Source of the DNA: Clostridiales bacterium
GTDB taxonomy: Bacteria; Bacillota; Clostridia; Oscillospirales; CAG-272
Direction of reading: 5' to 3'
NCBI GenBank assembly: GCA_012514145.1
Contig: JAAZAV010000061.1
Coordinates: 1 to 64,000 of the forward strand
Length of the DNA: 64,000 nucleotides
A program made the position numbers and the translations under genes. The notes under the pieces are model-generated. The model made no database searches and was not told the DNA's origin. It saw only the letters and a program-made list of their open reading frames with translations. Each line of letters starts with the position of its first letter. Position 1 is the first letter of the stretch. This document shows, piece after piece, positions 44,495-53,628 of this stretch.

Positions 44495-44951
44495 AATAAC
44501 CGTCTCTGGCATGTCGTCTGCCGACATACCGGCTGTCTCCAAGCTGGAACGGCTCTGTTTTTCCGATCCCTGGAGCAGCGAGGCGATATCGACTCTTGTG
44601 CTCTCACCCGAACGCTCGGACAGTTTCAGACAGCTGACCTTTGCAGCTCATATCGGCAGCCGGCTCGCCGGTTATGCCATCGTATATCTTGTGGCTGGTG
44701 AAGGACAGCTTGAGCGCATAGCCGCATCACCCGAGTTCAGACGTATGGGAGTGGGAAAGGCGCTGCTCGGCGCTGTAATGGATGAGATGCGGGAGCTTGG
44801 AGCCGGACGGATAACCCTTGAGGTGCGGGAATCAAATGCCGCAGCCAGGGCGCTGTATGAATCATCCGGCTTTGTCACCGACGGCATACGGCGGCGATTC
44901 TACCGCGACCCCACCGAGGATGCGGTGCTTATGTCGGCGGAAATAAAATAA
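44487..44951 (+). CDS. rimI: Ribosomal-protein-alanine N-acetyltransferase
   Basis: A 154-residue GNAT acetyltransferase of the RimI type. It has CFSDPWSSEAIS near the start, the acetyl-CoA binding QLERIAASPEFRRMGVGKALLGAVM, and LEVRESNAAARALYESSGF. It acetylates ribosomal protein S18 in E. coli. The order with tsaD directly downstream is conserved in many bacteria; tsaB and tsaE are not in the window. Confidence 0.9.
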   Translation: MTEITVSGMSSADIPAVSKLERLCFSDPWSSEAISTLVLSPERSDSFRQLTFAAHIGSRLAGYAIVYLVAGEGQLERIAASPEFRRMGVGKALLGAVMDEMRELGAGRITLEVRESNAAARALYESSGFVTDGIRRRFYRDPTEDAVLMSAEIK

Positions 44952-44967
44952 CAGGTTTATACTATTT

Positions 44968-45966
44968 ATGCTTATACTGGGCTTTGAAACCTCATGCGAC
45001 GAGACCTCTGCGGCGGTAGTTGAGATGGCCGACGGGAGCCGGCGCATATTATCGAATATTGTGGCGTCCCAGATACCGATACACACGGTATACGGCGGCG
45101 TCGTGCCCGAAATAGCCAGCCGCGCCCACGCCGAAGCAATAAGCGGAGTAACCCGTGAGGTGCTTGACAAGGCGGGAATAACAGTGTCCGAGGTTGACGC
45201 AATAGCCGTGACAAACCGGCCGGGACTTATCGGCTCGCTGCTTGTGGGTGTCAGTTTTGCAAAATCTCTGGCATTGGCATACGGCAAACCGCTGGTGCCG
45301 GTGGATCATATTCCGGCTCATGTTGCCGCCAACTACTTCACTCATCAGGAACTAGATCCGCCTTTTTTCGCGCTGGTGGTTTCCGGAGGACATACCTCCC
45401 TGATACGATTTGACAGCCATACCGAATACGAAACGGTGGGGCGCACCCGTGATGATGCCGCCGGCGAGTGCTTTGACAAGGCTGCGCGAGTCATGGGTAT
45501 ACCTTACCCCGGCGGTGCCGAACTGGACAGACTGGCGCATCTGGGCAGGGACAACGTGAAGCTCCCCACGGCAGCCTTACGGGACGATACGCTTGACTTT
45601 TCCTTCAGCGGTCTCAAAACCGCGATTATCAATCATCTGCACAACCTGGACCAGAAGGGGGAGAGTTACTCGCGGGAGGATGTGGCGGCATCGCTGATGG
45701 CGGCGGTAGCCTCATCCTTCACCTCACAGCTCGGGCGGGCGCTGGAGATTTACTCCGTCAGCCGGCTGGTGCTGGCGGGCGGCGTGGCGGCTAATTCACA
45801 CCTTCGCAGCGCTCTTCAGTCATTTTCAGACAAACGCGGCATACGGCTCTATCTGCCCGAACGTTCTCTCTGCGGCGACAACGCCGCCATGGTGGGCGCG
45901 CAGGGCTATTACGAATACCTGGCGGGTCATACCGCTGGTTCGGAGCTGAACGCCTACTGCTCATAA
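44968..45966 (+). CDS. tsaD: tRNA threonylcarbamoyladenosine transferase TsaD
   Basis: A 332-residue ASKHA-fold enzyme for t6A37 in tRNAs that read ANN codons. It begins ILGFETSCDETSAAVVE, with VVPEIASRAHAEAI, the metal-site histidines in DHIPAHVAANY, and VSGGHTSLI. It ends slightly short of usual TsaD. It should be essential together with TsaB, TsaC and TsaE elsewhere. The start is 16 bases after rimI. Confidence 0.95.
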   Translation: MLILGFETSCDETSAAVVEMADGSRRILSNIVASQIPIHTVYGGVVPEIASRAHAEAISGVTREVLDKAGITVSEVDAIAVTNRPGLIGSLLVGVSFAKSLALAYGKPLVPVDHIPAHVAANYFTHQELDPPFFALVVSGGHTSLIRFDSHTEYETVGRTRDDAAGECFDKAARVMGIPYPGGAELDRLAHLGRDNVKLPTAALRDDTLDFSFSGLKTAIINHLHNLDQKGESYSREDVAASLMAAVASSFTSQLGRALEIYSVSRLVLAGGVAANSHLRSALQSFSDKRGIRLYLPERSLCGDNAAMVGAQGYYEYLAGHTAGSELNAYCS

Positions 45967-46027
45967 TACAAAGGCTCACGGGAATGTGCATATACACTGC
46001 ATGAATTCTACACGGAATACACGGGAG

Positions 46028-46060
46028 TTTTCCACAACCTGTGTAAAACTCTGTGGACAA
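46028..46060. promoter_or_regulatory. Three DnaA-box-like sites 12 bp apart
   Basis: TTTTCCACA (46028), then on the other strand TTTTACACA (46040-46048) and TTGTCCACA (46052-46060). Each differs by one base from TTATNCACA and they are spaced exactly 12 bases. The first pair also forms an inverted repeat. They lie in the gap between tsaD and icd. They could bind DnaA or be an operator for icd; this is inference. Confidence 0.45.
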
Positions 46061-46232
46061 TGTACATTTTGCGTTACTTTAACATCCCGGATGCCGGTAA
46101 AAAGGCGAAAAAACAAGCTATATCATACAGTTGAAGCATGAGGCGAAACGTATTTCGCAGCGAAACGGAATACAGTTTCATGTGGAATTCCGTAAATATG
46201 AAACCAAAAAGGTTAATAAGGAGACACACACT

Positions 46233-47411
46233 ATGAAGGGCAATTACGAGAATGAGATAAAGAATGCGCTGGAGAAATTCGAGGTTATCCTTCGCGGACA
46301 GCTGGAGCGCTGCGAGAAAATCGCCGACAGCCGCGAACCCATGGATTTCGCCGCAATCGACAAGCTGACCATAGGCATCTGCGGCGGCGACGGCATCGGC
46401 CCCACCATAACGGCGGCTTCAAAACGAGTTCTCGCCTATCTGCTTGCCGATGAACTCGAGAGGGGAAGCGTTGTTTTCAAGGACATCGACGGTTTGACAA
46501 TCGAGAATAGGGCGGCATGCGGCAAGGCCATTCCCGACGATGTCATGGAGGAGCTTTATCAGTGCCCCGTTATCCTTAAAGGCCCCACCACTACTCCCAG
46601 GGCGGGCGATCCCTGGCCGAACATAGAGAGCGCCAATGTTATGATGCGCAAGAAGCTGGATCTTTTCGCCAATGTCCGTCCCGTAAAGGTTCCCGATAAG
46701 GGCATCGACTGGACCTTCTTCCGCGAGAACACCGAGGGCAGCTATGCTGTCGGTTCCCAGGGTGTGAATGTCACCGATTACCTTGCGATAGATTTCTGTG
46801 TTACCACCACTACCGGCACCGAGCGAATAGCCCGTCTGGCTTACGAGTATGCCCGCAAGAACGGCAAGAACCGTGTATCCATAGTAACCAAGGCAAATGT
46901 AATAAAGACCACCGACGGCAAATTCCTCAATCTCTGCAAGAAGATCGGCGAGGAATACCCCGAGATCACAACCGACGACTGGTATATCGACATAATGACG
47001 GCAAAGCTTGTCGACGAGAAGCGCCGCACCGAATTCCGTGTGTTCGTGCTGCCCAACCTCTACGGCGACATCATCACCGACGAAGCAGCCGAGTTCCAGG
47101 GCGGTGTCGGCACCGCAGGTTCCTCCAACATCGGCTCCCGCTACGCCATGTTCGAAGCGATTCACGGTTCGGCTCCCCGTATGGTACAGGAAGGCCGTGC
47201 GATCTACGCCGACCCCTGCTCAATGCTCCGCGCCACGGTTCTGCTGCTGTCTCACATCGGACGCCAGGATAAAGCCGACCTGCTTGAAAGGGCGCTGGAC
47301 ATATGCATGTTCGAGGAGAAGAAGCTGAAGATAACCGGCCGCGATACGGGCGCCACCTGCGAGCAATACGCCGACTATGTAATGGAAACCATAAAGGCTC
47401 TTCAGGCCTGA
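46233..47411 (+). CDS. icd: Isocitrate/isopropylmalate dehydrogenase family, isocitrate dehydrogenase-like
   Basis: A 392-residue decarboxylating dehydrogenase. It has GGDGIGPTITAA, KGPTTTPRAG, RENTEGSY, TTGTERIARLAYEYARKN, NLYGDIITDEAAEFQGGVGTAGSSNIG and EAIHGSAP. This matches the NAD(P) isocitrate dehydrogenase group, though the family is shared with isopropylmalate and tartrate enzymes. I start at 46233 with AAGGAG nine bases upstream; the frame opens earlier at 46131. rex follows ten bases later, so redox control of both is plausible. Confidence 0.85.
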   Translation: MKGNYENEIKNALEKFEVILRGQLERCEKIADSREPMDFAAIDKLTIGICGGDGIGPTITAASKRVLAYLLADELERGSVVFKDIDGLTIENRAACGKAIPDDVMEELYQCPVILKGPTTTPRAGDPWPNIESANVMMRKKLDLFANVRPVKVPDKGIDWTFFRENTEGSYAVGSQGVNVTDYLAIDFCVTTTTGTERIARLAYEYARKNGKNRVSIVTKANVIKTTDGKFLNLCKKIGEEYPEITTDDWYIDIMTAKLVDEKRRTEFRVFVLPNLYGDIITDEAAEFQGGVGTAGSSNIGSRYAMFEAIHGSAPRMVQEGRAIYADPCSMLRATVLLLSHIGRQDKADLLERALDICMFEEKKLKITGRDTGATCEQYADYVMETIKALQA

Positions 47412-47420
47412 TAAGAATCA

Positions 47421-48056
47421 GTGAAAGACAAATCAACTCCCTCCCAGGCGGTAAGTGGACGGCTGCCCGGCTACCTGCGTGTGCTGCGGGGACTGATCGG
47501 CAACGATATAATGCGGGTCAGTTCCTCTGAACTGGCGCGCCTCATGGATTCAACTCCATCACAGGTGAGGCAGGACCTCTCCTTTTTCGGAGAGTTCGGT
47601 CAGAAGGGATACGGCTACAACGTCAGGTATCTCTATACCGGCATCTATTCGGCGCTCTGCCTGTCTGACAGCCGCAGCGCGGTGATAATCGGCGCCACAC
47701 CAATAGGCGAAGCGGCGGCTTCCGAGCCGGTGCTTGCCAAGCACGGTGTGCGTCTCATCGGAGTATTTGACGATGACCGTGCCGGTGAGACTCTGGGCGG
47801 TCTGACGGTTCGCCCGCTCGGCGAGCTGTCCGGATGCGGAGCCGATATCGCGGTTATCTGCACCCAGGGTATCGACGCAAGATTGAGAAAGCTGCTGGCG
47901 GATTCGGGATTTTTAGGTATATGGAATCTTTCAGACAGCAGCCTGACCTCCGATGAGCTGCCCGGACAGCCGGTAATCCGCAGCCTTTCGCTGGGCGATT
48001 CGCTGATGCTGCTCTGTTACGAAATCGGCAGAACGCAGTCCGAACCTAAGCAATAA
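47421..48056 (+). CDS. rex: Redox-sensing transcriptional repressor Rex
   Basis: A 211-residue Rex: winged helix (about 1-75, PGYLRVLRGLIGND and STPSQVRQDLSFFGEFGQKGYGYNV) and an NADH-binding Rossmann domain (IIGATPIGEAAAS, IGVFDDDRAGE). It senses the NADH/NAD+ ratio and represses fermentation and redox genes. The start is GTG at 47421. No clear ribosome-binding site is seen, so coupling to icd translation is possible. Confidence 0.94.
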   Translation: MKDKSTPSQAVSGRLPGYLRVLRGLIGNDIMRVSSSELARLMDSTPSQVRQDLSFFGEFGQKGYGYNVRYLYTGIYSALCLSDSRSAVIIGATPIGEAAASEPVLAKHGVRLIGVFDDDRAGETLGGLTVRPLGELSGCGADIAVICTQGIDARLRKLLADSGFLGIWNLSDSSLTSDELPGQPVIRSLSLGDSLMLLCYEIGRTQSEPKQ

Positions 48057-48101
48057 CCACCGGTCTGTTCCTCATGGAACGCCGGGAATAACAATTTTAC
48101 A

Positions 48102-49100
48102 ATGGATATAAAAATCAATTACGGCAGCTCGCCGGCGGTTTTTCCCGACATAAGAGGCGTTAAAGGATGGACGGCTTCCGACATATCGGTGCTCGCCGCG
48201 CTCTGCTTTGAAGCATCACTGAGGGGAGACCTTAACGCGCTTGCGACAGCTGTAAAGTCAACAACCGATGCAGTGCAGACATCTCTTGCCTTCTGGAGCG
48301 CCGCAGGAATTATAACGGAGGCGGATCTGTCTTCAGTCTCGGGAGCAGCAGAGGGAACAAAGGTTCCCGATGTCATCCCACTGCCTCCCGATGTCCGACC
48401 AAGCTATACCGGCAAAGAACTGGCGGAGGTTATCGACAGCACCAACGGTCTCAAGCGGCTTATTGATGAGTGTCAGCGCATAGCGGGCAAACTCTTCTCA
48501 ATGGCGGAGATAGGTCAGCTGGTGGGTCTTGTGGACTACCTTCACCTTGACGCCGAGTATGTTATAATGCTTTTCATGTACTGTGTCGAGCGGGACAAGA
48601 AATCGGTGCGCTATATAGTACAGACAGCATACAACCTGGCGGACGAGGGTATTGCCACCATCCCGCATCTTGAGGAATACATGCAGCGCCATTCGCGGCT
48701 CAACAACCTGACCGGACGACTCAGAAAGCTGTTCGGCTTCGGCGACCGCGAGCTCACCGCAAAAGAAGATGAGTATGTGAACCGCTGGTGCATGGAATTC
48801 GGCTATGAGTTTGACGTTATAAAACGCGCCTATGAAATAACCATAGAGAGCACCTCAAAACACAAACTCTCGCTGCCATATCTGAACAAGATTCTCCAGA
48901 ACTGGAATACCGCCGGCTACCGGACACTGGATGAGGTGGACGCCGCTCTTGCGGCCTACCGCCGCAGCCGCGAGGAAGCCCGGTTACAGACGGTAGTCCC
49001 CGAATCCTCTTTCAGCACCGATGAGTTCTTTGAACTGGCATTAAAGCGCAGCTATGAAAAACTGAGTAAAAACAGCTCCGGCGGAAAGGACGGTAACTGA
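48102..49100 (+). CDS. DnaD-domain primosomal protein
   Basis: A 332-residue protein with an N-terminal winged-helix-like region (WTASDISVLAALCFEASLRG) and a DnaB_2/DnaD-type domain at about 195-285 (ELTAKEDEYVNRWCMEFGYEFDVIKRAYEIT), then LPYLNKILQNWNTAGYRTL. It would help load the replicative helicase. It overlaps the next ATPase gene by one base (TGATG), the usual arrangement of DnaD-like and DnaC/DnaI-like genes. Confidence 0.88.
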   Translation: MDIKINYGSSPAVFPDIRGVKGWTASDISVLAALCFEASLRGDLNALATAVKSTTDAVQTSLAFWSAAGIITEADLSSVSGAAEGTKVPDVIPLPPDVRPSYTGKELAEVIDSTNGLKRLIDECQRIAGKLFSMAEIGQLVGLVDYLHLDAEYVIMLFMYCVERDKKSVRYIVQTAYNLADEGIATIPHLEEYMQRHSRLNNLTGRLRKLFGFGDRELTAKEDEYVNRWCMEFGYEFDVIKRAYEITIESTSKHKLSLPYLNKILQNWNTAGYRTLDEVDAALAAYRRSREEARLQTVVPESSFSTDEFFELALKRSYEKLSKNSSGGKDGN

Positions 49101-50083
49101 TGGCCTATAATTCCGCGAATGTCGCAAGGCTCCGTCAGGAGTTTGAGGCGAAGCATCTCCGGGCAATTGAGGATGCCGATCGCCGCACCGCCGAACTTTA
49201 TGTCAAACTGCCCGAACTCCGTGCCATCGATTCGGAGCTGGCGGGAACCGGTGTGCGCATTATGCGCGCCATAAACGGTCAGGAGGGTCACGGCACACTG
49301 GATGAGCGCATAAATCAGGTGCGCAGCATGAACGAAGATTTACAAAAACTGCGAAACGAGTGTCTTACCTCGGCGGGTTACCCCTCCGACTACACCGACC
49401 CCGTATACGAATGCCCGGCATGTCAGGATTACGGATTTGTCGATACCCGCATGTGTGTCTGCCTGAAAAGGGCTCTTGTCATGGCGGGCTATGAAAGCTC
49501 GGGCATAGGAAGGCTTATCGAGACTCAGTCATTTGATACCTTCTCGCTGGACTATTATTCCGAGGATACCCGGGCGCTGGAGAACATGAGGCGGGTGCTG
49601 GCGCTCTGCAAAGATTATGCCGAGAATTTCGGCAAGAACGGCGGGAATCTGCTGCTCTGCGGCGCCACCGGGCTTGGCAAGACCCACCTATCCACCTCCA
49701 TCGCGAAGGTTATTATAGAGAACGGTTATGATGTGGTGTATGACACCGCCTCCAATATATTCGCTGATTTCGAGTATGAGCGTTTCAGCCGAAGCTATTC
49801 TGACACTTCCGAGGTTAGAACCGCCAGGTATTTCGCCTGCGAGCTGCTGATCATGGATGATCTCGGAACAGAGGTATCGAATCAGTTTACAATATCCTGC
49901 CTGTATAATCTCATTAACACCCGTATCAACAACGGGCGGTGGATGATAATCAACACAAATCTCACCCGTGACGAGCTGCGCAGGCGTTACGCCGACCGCA
50001 TAACCTCACGTCTTTTCGGCGAGTTTTCACCGCTGATGTTCTATGGCCGCGACATCCGCGCCCAGAAGCTGGCAAAACAGTAA
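49100..50083 (+). CDS. DnaC/DnaI-type helicase-loader ATPase
   Basis: A 327-residue AAA+ protein. The N-terminal half has a helical region and a small zinc-ribbon-like part (YECPACQDYGFVDTRMCVC). The ATPase has Walker A LCGATGLGKTHLSTSIAKV near residue 190 and Walker B LLIMDDLGTE near 252, with a late NTNLTRDELRRRY sensor. Together with the upstream DnaD-domain protein it probably loads DnaB-type helicase. IstB transposition ATPases share the fold, but the pairing with DnaD favours replication. Confidence 0.88.
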   Translation: MAYNSANVARLRQEFEAKHLRAIEDADRRTAELYVKLPELRAIDSELAGTGVRIMRAINGQEGHGTLDERINQVRSMNEDLQKLRNECLTSAGYPSDYTDPVYECPACQDYGFVDTRMCVCLKRALVMAGYESSGIGRLIETQSFDTFSLDYYSEDTRALENMRRVLALCKDYAENFGKNGGNLLLCGATGLGKTHLSTSIAKVIIENGYDVVYDTASNIFADFEYERFSRSYSDTSEVRTARYFACELLIMDDLGTEVSNQFTISCLYNLINTRINNGRWMIINTNLTRDELRRRYADRITSRLFGEFSPLMFYGRDIRAQKLAKQ

Positions 50084-50098
50084 TGCGGGTCTGCGCTA

Positions 50099-50127
50099 TT
50101 GACAACGACGGCAAAATTGTGTATACT
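50099..50127 (+). promoter_or_regulatory. Promoter of the P-loop kinase gene
   Basis: TTGACA (50099-50104), 17-base spacer, TATACT (50122-50127). Near-consensus, about 85 bases before the kinase start. Confidence 0.85.
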
Positions 50128-50212
50128 GATCTCACGGCTTGAGCCGACAGTCTGAGCAGCATGATTTTTTAACAATTATTAACAATAAAAAGATGAATAT
50201 AAGGAGCAAAAA

Positions 50213-50938
50213 ATGAGCAAGAAGACCTTCAAGAAGCGTTTCATAATCGTTTCGGGACCGGTTTGCAGCGGCAAGACCACCCTCGCGCTTAATATTGCGA
50301 AGAACAGCGGCGGCTGCTATTACTTTGACAAGGACGACCTGGTTCCCACCTCAAACGCCTGTTTCGATGCAGTTGAGCAGCTGGTACCCAAGGATGTTGA
50401 GCTGAAATATGACCGCGACACCCTGCAGAAGCGTGACCGGCACTCCCAGTTCTTCAAGGACTATATCCGCAACCCCGAGTACGAGTCAACACGCGATGTT
50501 CTCATCAAGGGCCTGCAGTTTTCCAACCTTGTGATTGTCAATGCTCCATATACCTCCGAGCTGAAGAAGGAAGCCGCCGGAAACTGCCCCGCATTCGATG
50601 AGTTCCATCGCTTCTTTGTGAAGGAAGACTGCGAATTCTTTGTGGTCTTCGTTCATATCAGCAAGGAAGAACTGAAGCGCCGTCTGCTCAACCGTCTCGC
50701 CGAGGACCCCAAGGCCGCCGAGCGCGACAAGAACGTTTATACCGATCTCGACGCCTATATCGCCGCCGAGAACGTTGCGCCTCCGGCACTTGAGAACTCG
50801 AAGAATGTAGACAGACTCTTCGTGTTCGAGGCGGACACCGATGAGCTGCGCGATGCCTCCTATGAAAAATTAATGGCGGTTCTCGGTATCACCGACTACG
50901 AGCCCTACAACCGTAAGATCGAAGTAAACAGAGTCTGA
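50213..50938 (+). CDS. P-loop kinase of unknown substrate
   Basis: A 241-residue P-loop NTPase of the small-molecule kinase type. Walker A is GPVCSGKTTLALN near residue 20, followed by CYYFDKDDLVPTSN, a typical acceptor-site Asp pair. A lid-like stretch follows (KEELKRRLLNRLAEDPKAAERDKN). Relatives include zeta-toxin-like and gluconate/shikimate kinases. Codon use favours abundant tRNAs, suggesting good expression. It has its own strong promoter and terminator, so it acts alone; no substrate can be named. Confidence 0.8.
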   Translation: MSKKTFKKRFIIVSGPVCSGKTTLALNIAKNSGGCYYFDKDDLVPTSNACFDAVEQLVPKDVELKYDRDTLQKRDRHSQFFKDYIRNPEYESTRDVLIKGLQFSNLVIVNAPYTSELKKEAAGNCPAFDEFHRFFVKEDCEFFVVFVHISKEELKRRLLNRLAEDPKAAERDKNVYTDLDAYIAAENVAPPALENSKNVDRLFVFEADTDELRDASYEKLMAVLGITDYEPYNRKIEVNRV

Positions 50939-50949
50939 TATAGATAATG

Positions 50950-50986
50950 CCGGGGATACGTACAACGCTGCGTATCCCCGGTTTTG
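50950..50986 (+). terminator. Terminator of the kinase gene
   Basis: CCGGGGATACG pairs with CGTATCCCCGG (11 bp), then TTTT. The solute-binding-protein gene starts only 18 bases later, so it must rely on readthrough or on a promoter I cannot see. Confidence 0.85.
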
Positions 50987-51003
50987 ACAACGGAGGTTGA
51001 ATT

Positions 51004-52503
51004 ATGAGAATTCGTCTGATAGCAGGAGTCACCGCCCTGATGTTAATCCTTGCTTCCCTGTCTGTGCTGGCATCCTGCAGCCCGGCAGCCGACAACACCC
51101 CGGGAGCCGCCGATACCGCCGCCGCGGCTGCCGCCGAAACCACTGCTGTCGAACCTGCTGAAACAGAACTGCGCGACAATCTCCCCGAGCGGGACTTTAA
51201 CGGCAAGGAAATGGTGTTTGCGGTATATCCCGATAACATCGAGGACATTCTGGTTGAAGCCGAGACTGGCGACGTCTGCAACGACGCGGTATTCCGCCGC
51301 AATATGCTGGTTGAGGAGCGTTTTAATGTAAAAATAGTCGCCACCACCCCGTCGGCGAGTATGTACAACTGGTACGACGATATCGTCAAGCTGGTTATGG
51401 CGGGAGACGACACATTCCATGTGGGCGGTCACTATGCATACATGCTCTACAAGGCGGTGAACAATAGGATCTATCAGGACTGGCATCAGTGCGATTACAT
51501 CGACTTTGACGCAAGCTGGTGGTGCAAGGAAATCAACGACTCGTCAACGATCAACGGCAAGCTCTACGGTATAGTCGGCAATCTGGGCATGTCGCTGCTT
51601 CAGTATACCGTGGCTTTCTACTACAACGTCCGCATGGCGGAGAATTACGGGCACCTGCCTGCCGATTTCTACGAAATGGTGCGGAGCAGCACCTGGACCT
51701 TCGACGTTTTCTCGAAGATGGTCAGCGAAATGTATATCGACGTGAACGGCGACTCGATACGCAACAATGGCGACATCTTCGGCTGGACGATGATTACCAG
51801 CTCGATATACGACATCTGGCAGAATGCCTTCAACCTGCCGTTCACCGGCAGAGACAAGGACGGCAAAATAACTCTCAACTACATGACCGAGAAGCGTCAG
51901 GCGGCGCTTGAGCGGATGGTTGACTTCTACTCAAACAATCCCGGAGTTTTCAAGTATACCGAAAAGCCGATACAGACCGACTGGCTGTGGACAGAGGGAG
52001 CATTTTTCGCGGCAGGGCTGCAGGTATTCAACGCCGGTCCGGTTATGGCGCCCTACAAGATTTTCCGCGAAATGGAGGACCCTTACGGTATTCTGCCGCT
52101 TCCGAAGTGGGATGAGGCTCAGGAAGGTTACTACACCTACCTCAACGACAGACATACCGTGTGGGGCATTCCGATTACCACCACGGAATATGAGTTCATC
52201 GGCATCATCACCGAGGCTTTGGCCTGCGAATCATTGAAATCGGTTTACCCCGCATTTTTCGATGTTGCTTTGAAATCCAAGTATTCCGAGGACGCCGACA
52301 CCGCCGAGATGATTGACATAGTAATGGCGGGGCGTCAGTTCGATGTGGCGTTCACCTTCGGCGAGACAAACTCGGTGTTCTGCAATCTGCCATACATCTT
52401 CCGCGATCTCTGCAAGGCGAACAGCACGGACCTTGCATCCAAATACGCCTCAATAGAGGATAAAATTCTGGCAAATCTCGAGGGGCTTTACGAATTGTAT
52501 TAA
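51004..52503 (+). CDS. Extracellular solute-binding lipoprotein
   Basis: A 499-residue lipoprotein: signal peptide with lipobox SVLASCSP, an Ala/Thr-rich linker, then FNGKEMVFAVYPDN and NGKLYGIVGNLGMSL. It is the intact relative of the broken gene at 23108-24592 (shared pattern NDAxFxRxxxLxExF and NGKLYG). It resembles the large family 1-type sugar-binding proteins of ABC uptake systems, yet no permease or ATPase is nearby. It may bind oligosaccharides for a permease encoded elsewhere. GGAGG precedes the ATG. Confidence 0.85.
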   Translation: MRIRLIAGVTALMLILASLSVLASCSPAADNTPGAADTAAAAAAETTAVEPAETELRDNLPERDFNGKEMVFAVYPDNIEDILVEAETGDVCNDAVFRRNMLVEERFNVKIVATTPSASMYNWYDDIVKLVMAGDDTFHVGGHYAYMLYKAVNNRIYQDWHQCDYIDFDASWWCKEINDSSTINGKLYGIVGNLGMSLLQYTVAFYYNVRMAENYGHLPADFYEMVRSSTWTFDVFSKMVSEMYIDVNGDSIRNNGDIFGWTMITSSIYDIWQNAFNLPFTGRDKDGKITLNYMTEKRQAALERMVDFYSNNPGVFKYTEKPIQTDWLWTEGAFFAAGLQVFNAGPVMAPYKIFREMEDPYGILPLPKWDEAQEGYYTYLNDRHTVWGIPITTTEYEFIGIITEALACESLKSVYPAFFDVALKSKYSEDADTAEMIDIVMAGRQFDVAFTFGETNSVFCNLPYIFRDLCKANSTDLASKYASIEDKILANLEGLYELY

Positions 52504-52522
52504 GAAATTAAACAAATAAAAC

Positions 52523-52558
52523 TCCCGGCAGGGACGGCGCAAACCGTCCCTGTCGGGA
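52523..52558 (-). terminator. Terminator between converging genes
   Basis: TCCCGGCAGGGACGG pairs with CCGTCCCTGTCGGGA. The minus-strand side continues into GTTTTATTT, so it serves the TIM-barrel gene best; the plus side is T-poor. Confidence 0.75.
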
Positions 52559-52574
52559 TTGCTGTCTTTATAGG

Positions 52575-53396
52575 TTACCTCTTTCCCTCAGCCTTTTCGA
52601 TAGCGGCAAGGGTGTATTCGGCATTTAACCTCGGCTGTTCGATATCGCGGTCAAACATGCCCACCAGTACGCCGTCGCCGGGCTTCATAGAGGCAAAGGC
52701 TTCTTCGAACACTTCCTTCACCTGCTGCTGATCGGCGCAGCGCCTGCCGGCTCCGAGGATCTTCAGAGCGATGACCGGCGCGGACAGGGAGCGGATGGTT
52801 TTATACATGCGCGGAATGTCGCTGTCCTCGAAGCGCTCGCCGTCGGGATTGACATCATGAGAGCGGTCGGGCTGAGTGATATTGTAGAGCGACGCCATGT
52901 AGTAATCGGGCGCCCAGCCTTTCTCCTCGCAGTATTCAAGCACCTCGGGAAAGTGGGCGCAGACCCCGGTAGGCAGGCCGCGGCGGCGCACCGAATCCAG
53001 AAGAGCCTTCAGACGGTCGATACGCCCGGTGAGATAAAGCTCATCGGCAAGCTCGCCGTGAATACAGATGGCTGCGGGATTGTACTTCATCAGCTCGTCA
53101 AGTTCCTCCTCAAAGGTGATCTCGTTCTTGCCGGTCTGGCAGAGGTAGAGCAGTCTGCCGCCTGAAGCACGATAACGTCCGATGATACCCATTGAAGGCT
53201 GGGAGCCGCGGGATTGGACGGCGTTGATACCGGCTTCCTCACAAGCGCGGAGGGTAGCGAAAATCTGCTCCTCGGTGAAGTAATCCTTCATGGCGCTGTC
53301 GGTTTCTTTATCAAGGTGAGATTTGCCGGTAAAAGGGTTGGTTCCGACCACAAGACGGGTAACGTCCAGGTCGCCGATTTTCATTGTAGGCAGCAT
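52575..53396 (-). CDS. Uncharacterised TIM-barrel protein, aldo/keto-reductase-like
   Basis: About 273 residues. It starts MLPTMKIGDLDVTRLVVGTNPF, which resembles the N-terminus of aldo/keto-reductase-like proteins (LGxLxVSRLxxGGNPF), and continues with EEAGINAVQSRG, AICIHGELAD and a C-terminal IALKILGAGRR. I recall similar hypothetical proteins in sugar-degradation regions but no proven function. The usual Tyr/Lys catalytic pair is not obvious. I start at 53396 because GGGAG is nine bases upstream; a further ATG at 53420 has none. Promoter at 53432-53460. Confidence 0.65.
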   Translation of the reverse strand: MLPTMKIGDLDVTRLVVGTNPFTGKSHLDKETDSAMKDYFTEEQIFATLRACEEAGINAVQSRGSQPSMGIIGRYRASGGRLLYLCQTGKNEITFEEELDELMKYNPAAICIHGELADELYLTGRIDRLKALLDSVRRRGLPTGVCAHFPEVLEYCEEKGWAPDYYMASLYNITQPDRSHDVNPDGERFEDSDIPRMYKTIRSLSAPVIALKILGAGRRCADQQQVKEVFEEAFASMKPGDGVLVGMFDRDIEQPRLNAEYTLAAIEKAEGKR

Positions 53397-53431
53397 AATG
53401 TTAACTCCCGAAACATTCATATAATGACGGT

Positions 53432-53460
53432 ATTCTACACGATTGCAATGAAAAAATCAA
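53432..53460 (-). promoter_or_regulatory. Promoter of the TIM-barrel gene
   Basis: Minus-strand TTGATT (53460-53455), 17-base spacer, TAGAAT (53437-53432). The gap to ybaK (53461-53628) shows no gene and no certain plus-strand promoter. Confidence 0.6.
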
Positions 53461-53628
53461 TATCTTAGGCGATAATTGTCTGTTAACCGGTGATTTACAG
53501 ATATGCAAATGTTCAGTCCCTCCGGCTTGTCTCAATATTAACACGCACGTAACAACAAAACACAACACATGTGATACAATTCAGAGTTAGCCGAAGGGCA
53601 TAAAAAGAGAACCGCGGAGTATATATAC

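Noticed and set aside
46131..46232. Upstream extension of the isocitrate dehydrogenase gene
   Set aside because: AAGGAG stands nine bases before ATG 46233, and the extra residues do not resemble the family.
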